Shown piece after piece: positions 48,446 to 56,927 of a DNA stretch of 61,788 nucleotides; position 1 is the first letter of the stretch; each line of letters starts with the position of its first letter. A program made the translations under genes and the position numbers. The notes under the pieces were generated by a model. It worked only from the letters and a program-made list of their open reading frames with translations, was not told the origin of the DNA and did not search any database. The stretch comes from Gnetum montanum (taxonomy: Eukaryota > Streptophyta > Gnetopsida > Gnetales > Gnetaceae): positions 204,734 to 266,521 of the forward strand of contig MNCI01003042.1 of NCBI GenBank assembly GCA_015680685.1, written 5' to 3'.

Positions 48446-50178
48446 TGATGAGTTGTGGATTGGCCATGTTAATGAGGCCTCATTGACTAGGCCCTATCAG
48501 TTAGGCCCCATCAACTAGGCCCTATCAATGCATCATTTGATGTGTTGACATGACCCCATCAATGCAAGGTCTATTCTTGCCTATAAATACATGCTAATCA
48601 TTCAATCATAGTTATAGCAAAGCTCTTGCAGTTTTTCCATTCAAAAGTGATGAGCGGCGAGGTACCCTTATGCTCAATCATACAAATACAAGCGTTACAC
48701 ACAATCCAGTCAAACTCCAAGGACTAAGTGCTTGTGCGCATTCATAGAAAAAGGATGGGTTAGGCAATCGTTGTTTTCTCAAGCTTACTCATATGGCATG
48801 ATTATATGGTTAAGTAAACTTAAGGTATATGATTTTTATGTTTATGTCCTAGTGCTAAAAGGGAGAAGTGGAATAATTAAGTAACTAATTTAAATTAACT
48901 AATCTACTAGGTTCTAACTAGTCCTAACACCAGCATCTATTTCTACTCTTTGTACACATCCTAAACCAGTGTAACATTACTGGGATTACCAAACGCTAGT
49001 TGTTACTGGGTTACCAAGTGTTCCACGTATGCTTGAAGTGGTCATATTGAGTGTGCTTACTTGTGAAAATTAACGAATTAATAAAAGCAACATCAATTAA
49101 CTAACGAAAGCATTAAATAATTATAAATAACATTAAATGCAATAAATAAGCTATTTTTAATGTTGCAAGGTTTATCACAAAGTTCGTCTTTATTTCCGGA
49201 CACAAGGTGTGCTTAGGTACACAATGCTCAAATAAAGATCTGTTGACTTTATGACTCGTACTGCGGGCACTTAGAAATAATTCTAACTCTAGAAAGGGAA
49301 AACTATAAGAGTTCGGGTAAAGGACTAAGAAACTAATGCCAAAACCAAGTGTGCTCGCCTCTTATTTATAGGCAACGAGACAGGTTCCGATATTGGATGT
49401 CCGATATCGCTTGGTAGGCTCCGATATCGTAAACCTGATATTGCGGATCCGATATCATGGTCTCAATATCGCAGTTCATCAAAAAGTTGGAATATTTTCC
49501 CAAGTGCCTGTAGTAGGAGTCATTGAGTGTACAAATATTTATTCAAGCACTATTGTACCTGAGCACAACAGTGTGTGCGATAATAAAGACGAACTTCTTC
49601 ATAAACCTTGCAACATTCTAGATAGTTTAAATGTTTCATTCATGCATTTAATGTTTTCAACTAGTTATTCAATGTTTTTCAATAATTAAGCTAATTAAGT
49701 AGTTAAGGAAGATAAGCTAAATGGAAATTAAGTAAACACATAAGTACGATCGCTTCGAGCATGCATATGATGTTGGGTAATCCTAGCAGTAGTTAATGCT
49801 TGGTAACCCAACAATGTTATACATGTTTAGGATGTGTATGGCAAGTGGGACCAAATACTAATGTTAGGACTAGTTGAATAGTAGTTAGCTCATTAGATTA
49901 AAGCAGGTATTAAATTACTTTATTCTCTATCTTGTTTATTTCAAGCACTGAAACCATAAAATATAAAATGACAAAAATCATGTGCCTCAATTACACTTAA
50001 ACCATATCCTTGAGCTTCATAAGTGTAGTTGGGAAGACAATGACCATCCTTAATGTAAAGTTTACTTCCTAGAGAACTAGTGCACTAGAAACTATAGAGT
50101 CTACAAAATTTGACCAGATTGCATGTGAACACTTTGTGATTCGTATGGTTGGGCATAGGGGTACCTTGTTGATCATCA
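48446..50178 (+). repeat. Element 4, 3' LTR (split by a solo LTR)
   Basis: LTR halves at 48446-48647 and 49487-50178 (one copy of AAAAG assigned to the insertion). Four 14-bp units in U3 (48468-48523) against three in the 5' LTR, and TATAAATA at 48582-48589. Ends GATCATCA at 50178. Confidence 0.88.
48648..49481 (-). repeat. Solo LTR nested in the 3' LTR of element 4
   Basis: 834 bp, TGATGAGCGG to GTTCATCA on the plus strand, flanked by the exact duplication AAAAG (48643-48647 and 49482-49486). Its orientation is minus, with a GATATC-type U3. No internal sequence remains, as expected after recombination between two LTRs. Confidence 0.92.
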
Positions 50179-50183
50179 ATGTT

Positions 50184-51120
50184 GATTATTCATAGGTGGA
50201 CTTTATATTTTGATGTTCAACTTAAAGAATATTCTAAAGTTCTATGTTTTGTGGAGCTATTTAATCTTCTATTGGTTTTTCAAAAAGATGAACAAGAAAT
50301 TATTAGTCTTCTTGGTTCTATTATGTATATGAAATATATTTCTAGAGCTCCATAGACATAAACATGCACAAAATATCTACTTTGGAGCTTTTACACAAAG
50401 GTTTTAGGTTTTCGTAAATGTATTTTTTTTTCTTTTTTGAAGTCAATCTTCTTAATTGTAAAAAGGAATTGGTATTACAAGTAAGTGAGAAGACTTATAT
50501 TCAACTAATTACATTTTATAATTTTCCTGATTCTTGTAACTTTTGCCATCATGAAGGATATTTTTTTAATGCTTGTGCTTTTCTACTTAAGAAAAAAGAT
50601 GTTGAGGGAAAAAAACTTTTTGAATTTAAAGATAGAAGAAAATAATTTGAAGTTGAAAATATGAAAAATCAAGTTAATGTCAACAATAACAATAGTCAAA
50701 TAGCAATGAAGAAACTAAAGCATATATAAGTTTCTATAAATATTTTTATATGTACTAGAGGAAGTATTAATTAGTCCAAACATATAGCAGATAAGGTAGC
50801 AAATTTTTCCTTATTTGATAAGAATACTATTAACTCAAAGATTAAAGCTAATGTTGACAAGAAACTTATAGTTATTGGTAAAAATTTTCAAATAAGATTA
50901 ACATTAAGCGAAGAGGTAAAGATCATCTAAAAGTTGTGCAACTATTTTTTTTAGGGTAAATCTTGCTTTGATATAAATATTGGTATTAAACTACAACTCT
51001 CTACCTCAAATTCTTTTGCTATTTTAAGTTCAAGCATAGATGTTGAAGGTCATGTAAATATTATTAGGACTGAGACCTTCATTCCTACTAACAATTAATT
51101 TTCTTCACTTGATTTTTCAA
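50184..51120 (+). pseudogene. Right half of split DUF4283/zinc-knuckle ORF
   Basis: Continues the ORF interrupted by element 4. The first residues (IIHRWTLYFDVQLKEYSKV, VLCFVELFNLLLVF) match the pattern of a DUF4283 end (RRWxPxFxP ... VWVxLxxLPxEFW). A zinc knuckle-like DSCNFCHHEGYFFNAC follows at about 50525-50575, within an open stretch 50418-50645. Further weak frame with stops runs to about 51120. This fits plant L1 ORF1-type RNA-binding proteins. The knuckle's His is replaced by Tyr. Confidence 0.5.
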
Positions 51121-51269
51121 AGTATGAATTGTAAGGTTGTATCCCTAAGTAGACATTCCTAAAATTGGAATGTTTTTTAGATTTTCTACTCAGTGTTAAG
51201 CATGTGATGTAATCTAAATTTCTTTTTTTATTATCAATAATTTTTTAAGGGTCTGGCACTCCCTATAGA

Positions 51270-51537
51270 ACCATGATAGACAAACTTCAGGTGAAGGTGT
51301 TGGATGGGAGAGCAACAAAAGGTTTTGTGTGGAATCAAAGACTCAAGAGTGTTGGTAATAGATGTGGTACATAACCATGATAGACAAACTTCAAGTGAAG
51401 GTGCTGGAAGGGAGAGCAACAAAAGGTTGTGTGTGGAATCAAAGACTCAAGAGTGGTGTTGGATAGGAAATAGTGCGAGAGCAACAAGAGGTCTTGTGTG
51501 GAATCAAAGACTCAAGAGTGGTGGTGGATAGGGAATA
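51270..51537. repeat. Imperfect tandem repeats
   Basis: An ACCATGATAGACAAACTTCA-containing unit occurs at 51270 and 51374 (period 104). Inside it, a 44-base subunit starting GAGAGCAACAA and ending ACTCAAGAGTG occurs three times (51308-51351, 51412-51456, 51477-51521). Confidence 0.85.
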
Positions 51538-51639
51538 GACATGGTATCAAACACCAAGCCAAAAAATATATTTTTTGAACAATATTTACTATAGTCAAAT
51601 TACTAACTTTATAATTTAGCATTGCCCACAATAATTGAG

Positions 51640-51753
51640 CTCATAAATTGAGAGATTTCCAAATTATAGATTTATAGAAGTTTATAACTTAATACAAACT
51701 AGGAGAATTGAACTTGTGACTTGAACTTACTAGGCTAAGACCTATACCAACAC
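51640..51753 (-). repeat. tRNA-like SINE-type copy (weaker of two)
   Basis: The minus strand starts GTGTTGGTATAGGTCTTAGCC and has a B-box-like AGTTCAATTC at about 51704-51713. A tail AAGTTATAAACTTCTATAA is shared with the copy at 59742. The A box is degenerate. No poly(A) or target duplication identified. Confidence 0.4.
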
Positions 51754-51765
51754 TTTATTGTATAA

Positions 51766-52320
51766 TTTTTTATTTGTTAATTTATGTCTTATACTAACAT
51801 GTTAATTTTAACATGATGTTTTATATTAATGTAACTCGTATGTCCTTTTCAAACATTTAACATAATTTCATAATAATTAATATTATGAACTAAAAAAGAA
51901 AACATTTTCATATATTAAAGTGACGTTAACGTGCTTATTTCTTAACTGGGAAACATGACTTCAATCCTACGGGCAGCCACTCTGAAAAAAACAGCTAAGA
52001 AGGATGAGCAGAGAGTCACAGGTAATGATCCTTATTAATCTACTGCTATGCAGAGAACAAATAAATACATCTTGCCCAATACACTTGCACCATGCCCAAA
52101 CCGTTACAGAAGAAAGGTTTGATATCATTCCCAGGAAACTTGTTGGAAGTTAAAGGTCAACACGGATAAACGAAAGTAACTGTATTAAAACAGAGTGACC
52201 AAAAAATCACTAGAATCAAACAATTTTACTAAATTTGAAAGAAGTGCTTAAAAAAACTGTCTATGGGAACGGGCACGCACACTAATATCAAGATCCGTGA
52301 TTTACATTCCTTTGATAGAA
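51766..52320. other. No recognisable gene
   Basis: Mostly AT-rich sequence; nothing identified. Confidence 0.45.
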
Positions 52321-52323
52321 CAG

Positions 52324-52611
52324 CTAACACACGATAAGCCTTTGATAAATTTTTTGTGTGTGCATCACAGGCATGAGATGTATCCATATAGGTATGTAGC
52401 TGCAAATTCCATCCCTGATCATCTGATTAGCAGAAGCTGCAGAGGTTGTGCAGGTTTTGCAGAGTTGAATTGAACATACACGATTTCCATGGTTACCGGT
52501 TGTAACTGCAATTCCATACAGAACAACGAAGGCATATGGACATACACAAGATTTGTCTCCAAGACCACCTGGAATTTTCATTTTACATGCTGATGTAGAA
52601 TTCTGCTTTGT
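52324..52611 (-). pseudogene. Possible cysteine-rich gene fragment (unrecognised)
   Basis: A minus-strand frame open for more than 90 codons to TAG. It has an internal ATG at 52581 (MKIPGGLGDKSCVCPYAF) and a readable extension upstream of that. Base composition is richer in G+C than its surroundings, and seven Cys residues occur in CVC, CSIQLCKTC and GICSY contexts. There is no signal peptide at the ATG, no known domain that I recognise, and no partner exon in view. It may be an exon remnant of a host gene or a chance frame. Confidence 0.25.
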
Positions 52612-52740
52612 ACTTCACAATTACATTGCCAAATATTACGAGGAGATATTTCTGAATGCTGAATCTGATACCTTGATTTAGCGCTGAGAGCAACAGTTTT
52701 CAAATGTTGGAAAAAAAAAATTCATTCATTCACGTCATGG

Positions 52741-55700
52741 ATGAAGGATGAATAGACTGGATGTGGTTTTCAACATTTACGGTTTGTTATGTTTGAATGT
52801 TTTATACTTCCATTCTTCTTTGATTCTGTCAATGAAAATGAAGTCAAATCTGATACTAATGAAACTGAAACTGAATTTTATTATGTCCACAGAGATCTAA
52901 AAGGATCTATTGAGCATGAGCTTTAAAGATATCATTTACAAAGTTGCCAAGTGTTGTTGGCTGTATCTTAAATAACTCAACAAGGTTATCAGCTGTGATA
53001 CTTCATTTTCTTTGAATATCTTCCATATACTGACATTGGAATAAAATATGACTTTCAACTTCAATGGTATTACTTTTACAGAGTTTGCAAATTATTTCTA
53101 TATGTGGGATTTTGTGCTCTCTACCTATCTCAATTCTACAATAGTGAGATCCTAGCCTTGCTCTGCTAATTTGAATGCAAAATTGGAAAGGAATATTAGC
53201 TCTCAGGTAAGTGATCTGTGTAGAGATACCTCCTCTAATATTATCCAAGTAAAAATTGAGATACCTCCTCTAATATTATCCAAGTAAAAATTTTTCTTTC
53301 CTTCAGTATCATTTCACAATTTATGCAGGGCTATGCTTTTACTAATTCTTCAACATTGTTCAGGGTTGCAATGAAAAATAGTTTCTGGATTATTCCATTG
53401 TCTAAGCTACATCTTTCCCTACTGGAACCATCTTTTGTCTCAGGACACATACAAACCTTTTTTTGAAAAATTTACTATCACTGCTATAAAGTAGGCAATG
53501 TGTACAAGCTACAAATTGACAGATATCTTCAATCTCTAGGGGCATCAAATCAGCTTCTAATAGCATAATATCATATTGTGTTTGTGGCTTTACCATAAAA
53601 TTATCCAGTAAAAATCATTTCTACACATTTTCTAGTTGTCTCCAATACTTACTTGCTATACCACGACCCCAAGACTCCGGGCTTCACAACTTCAAGAATA
53701 AGAACAATGCAAAATAACTGTCTCTATGTTTCCCAGGATGAAATACACTCTTTCTTGCTAGTGTTTCTACGCCAAAACATGGATTTCATCCCGCTTGCCA
53801 CTCTTTGAGAGACACATTTATCCCATCTATAGTTATTAGAACATTCAAGGCCTAAATATTTATATGTTGAAACTATTTCAACCACTGCATTTCCAACCTA
53901 AAAATTAAAATTCATATTTCAAATTCTACAGGCCATAACTTTGGTTTTGTGTATGTTAATTTGCATTCTAAAATAAGAACAAAATTTTTCTGAAATTTGC
54001 AACATAAATTGTAAGCCTTCCACTGACTTGGAAATTAATGCGATATCTTCTGCAAAAAGTAGAATGTTAACATGGTTATTATCTAAAAAGAATAAATATC
54101 TACCAGGAATCTCTTGCATCCACACCTCCAATTCATCAATGAAAATTCCAAATAGATTTGGGAAAAGAGGACATCCCTACTTAACACCAATAATACTATG
54201 TAGTATAGCATTATCATTAGAATTACTATCTTGTAGCTCCATATATACTTTCTTGTAAAGAATTTGAATTGCTGACAATAAATCTAGTGGAATGCCAAGA
54301 TTTTGTAATCTCTACCATAGTTTACTTCAAGTGATTGAATCATAAGCTATGGAAAAATCAACAAAGCAAATGAAAGTTTGTTTACTTGAATCTTTAGCTT
54401 CATCAATCAGATGCTCAAGAGTAAGCAGATAAGTGACTTCGCTTGAAACCTGCTTGTGAGATGAGATATATTTCTTCTGTCCATATTCCAAGTTTCTCTT
54501 CATTAACAGTACCCAAGAGTTTCCCAAAGATGCTGTTGGATGGTAATCATTCTATAATTATTAAAATTAGACTTGCTTCATTTTTAAAATAGTATAACTG
54601 CTTTAGTGCACCATTCCTTTTCAAGCTTAAATTCTGATGCATGATTAAGTTGCTTCCAAACTACTTCCAATATGAGTAGACCTCCCCAATTTAGCATCTC
54701 TGCATATAAACCTTGGGCATCTACGGATTTATTTGACACTAGTTTGTTTATTTTTGCTAAAGTCTCTTCTAATGATAAATGTAGACAAATATTGCAGCTG
54801 TGCAGTGACTCTACTTCTGTTGTTTTTGTATACAAGTCTTTATAGAAAGCTTGAAGCTCACTAATAAGAAAAAATGTTCTATTCTCTGTTTATTACAAAA
54901 AAAAGTTTCCAAAAACTTCGTGGTTCTCTTTTAAGCAAATGTAGTAAATTTACCAGATTGTTGCAAAGAAACTCTCTTCTTGTTGCGGATCAAATTTTCA
55001 TAAGCTTGAATTGCATCTAGATTGATCTGGTGTTTCAAGGCCATTCAAGCTTCTCGACATTGATCATCAAACCATTCTTGTCTTTGTACGGTATGATTTC
55101 TTCTAACCTAGTTACCGGCAGCCAATAGAGTATTTTCATGCAATATTAATAGAGGAAATTGATCTTCTTTGAACTTCAGGCTGAATGTTTGCTTCTCTTT
55201 TGCTGTTAATTAAAATACCAAAATTTTGCTTTTACATGAGGATACATAGCCAGTAATTGAAATTGTAACATACAGGGGACGATGAAAGACTCAATAAGAT
55301 CAAAACCTACTTCAAAGTGTTCAAGATTTGCAAAACTCCCAGGGTTGGTAATTAGGAGATCTATAATAATATTATTACTGCATTGCATTTCTGCTTATAA
55401 ATGCTCTTTTCTGCATCTTGGATACAGTTAAATTATTGGAGGCCATTTTGTTTTTCAAAATTTGTGATGTTTGAATTTTTCATTCTTCTCTGATTCTGTC
55501 AATGAAACTGATATCAGACGGTGTTGCTAGTGCAGTCCATTCTTACCTATAAACTCTTTTCTGGATACAGTGCAATTATTGGGGGCCCTTGTGTTTTTCA
55601 ACATTTATAGTTTGTGATGTTTGAATGTTTCCATCTTTTCTGATTCTGTCAATGAAAATTAAATCAAAATCAAAAGATGTTACATCTGATACTAATATTA

Positions 55701-55770
55701 TTACTGCATTGCTTTCCTGTTTATAAACACTCTCTTCTGCGTCTTAGATACAGTGCAATTATTGGGTCCA
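52741..55770. repeat. Tandem host unit of about 155-175 bp, interrupted by a LINE
   Basis: Landmarks TTTTCAACATTTA, TTGATGTTTGAATG-like and GATTCTGTCAATGAAA recur at 52751-52860, about 55452-55510 and about 55596-55665. TTATAAA...CTTCTG and ATACAGTGCAATTATTGGG recur at about 55390, 55548 and 55723. The first copy is split: its left part ends at 52860 and its right part resumes at 55371, with a LINE remnant in between. Confidence 0.65.
52861..55370 (-). mobile_element. RTE-like LINE remnant
   Basis: The minus-strand reading shows a possible end of an endonuclease domain (about 55210-55380). The RT blocks are LLTLEHLIDEA and CFVDFSIAYDSI (about 54330-54430), GCPLFPNLFGIFIDELE (about 54120-54180), and LLFAEDIALISKS (about 54030-54070, where ADD is usual, so a catalytic Asp is now Glu). 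KYLGL occurs near 53850. A C-terminal Cys/His motif ICKLC...ESHILFQC lies at about 53035-53100. The 3' end is a hexamer-like tail CAGTTTCAGTTTC (52861-52876 region), as RTE elements end in short simple repeats instead of poly(A). Many stops; the 5' part is truncated. Confidence 0.7.
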
Positions 55771-56853
55771 TCATTTGGAGTAATGGTAAGCTGTGACTTT
55801 CTGAAGTATTAAGATCTAATTTCAAGCTTAAGCACAACCACTTAGAAAAAAAGGTAATAAGACCTACTTAACAGAGCATTGAAGCTCCATGTAATAATGA
55901 AGCTCCATGTAATAATGACCCTTGGATAGGCCACAATTATTTGACATGTAAATTTTACCTCTATTTTACATGTAAATTTTACCTTGCTGGTGCCTTTGCT
56001 TTTGCCCTCCTATATTTTACATTTTTATGATAGTTTTATGAAGTTTGGCTGAATCACTGGCCAAAAGCAATGTAATTCTTTAGCAAACAGCAATGAAACA
56101 GGGGATTTGAAGCTCTGGGAACTAGTACAGTCATACCGGTTTTTATTTTGTTTTTTTTTTTAATAAAAAAAACACTTTAAACTTGTTCTGCCTTTTTGTA
56201 ACAGTGTGAAAAACAAAACTCTCATGCACCAAGTAATGAATTATGCTCAATAACTTTTTCTGCTTTAATGTGTTCTTTGCATTCATTTTTGAATTCCTGA
56301 ACTTTATAGTCTGTCCTTAGAAAGTTTGCGTTTTTGTTGTATTACACAGAATTGCAAAATTGCTGAAAATCTTATTCTTAGATTTGTAACTTTTGGATCA
56401 CGATGATCATAAAATTTTTGGGCTTATTTGTTTTCTACCATTTTAGGAAGTTCTCTGCCACTGAAAATTAAAAGTAAAGTGTCATCAGGGAAATCGTTAA
56501 ATCACTTTATAATATATTTGTTATACATCAGAACCTTTTATTTTAAATAAAACGGGATTTTAAAAACTGAAAAACAATTCGTATAATACTGCAATAATCC
56601 AACCTTTATCGATATGATGAGTTATCTTTGTAATCTCTTCTGAACTTGAAACATTAATCAGACTTTTTCATCATTCATACATTCCATATTGGGTTTCCGA
56701 AACATGAACTGTGAAGAAGTTATAATGCANTAGCGGGTAGCCATAACCGAAATAATAACATTTTCATACCCTTTACATATAGCCATATCATTATCATTTT
56801 AGCCTTGTATGAACAGAATAGTTTACCCTGTCAAATATAGCCACATAATGAAA
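55771..56853. other. 3' flank of the receptor gene, no gene seen
   Basis: AT-rich sequence downstream of the receptor gene on its strand. There is a poly(T) run near 56150 and one N at 56730. The 3' UTR of the receptor gene must lie in its right part, but no clear polyadenylation site could be chosen. Confidence 0.45.
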
Positions 56854-56927
56854 ACTTCCAGAAAGAGGCACTAGATTCCCAAATAACCAAACTTCCAGAA
56901 AGAGGCACTAGATTCCCAAATAACCAA
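56854..56927. repeat. Exact 37-bp tandem duplication over the receptor stop codon
   Basis: Two identical 37-base copies (56854-56890 and 56891-56927), each starting ACTTCCAGAAAGAGG. The right copy holds the last codons and the stop of the receptor gene (minus strand), so the left copy falls in the 3' UTR and the protein is unaffected. Confidence 0.9.

Larger units (their letters stand above)
36121..50178 (+). mobile_element. Element 4: Athila-like LTR retrotransposon with an extra gene-like unit
   Basis: Plus-strand element with LTRs of about 897 and 894 bp (the latter after subtracting a nested solo LTR and its duplication). Flanks are GTGTT (36116-36120) and ATGTT (50179-50183), a 5-bp duplication with one mismatch. 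It has a primer site at 37018, gag, protease, RT, RNase H and integrase remnants, then a shared 3' region. At about 44.65-48.25 kb it carries 3.6 kb not found in elements 1-3, with promoter-like, intron-like and coding-like parts. The purine tract is at 48436-48445. U3 is built on a 14-bp minisatellite instead of GATATC palindromes. All coding parts are decayed. Confidence 0.88.
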
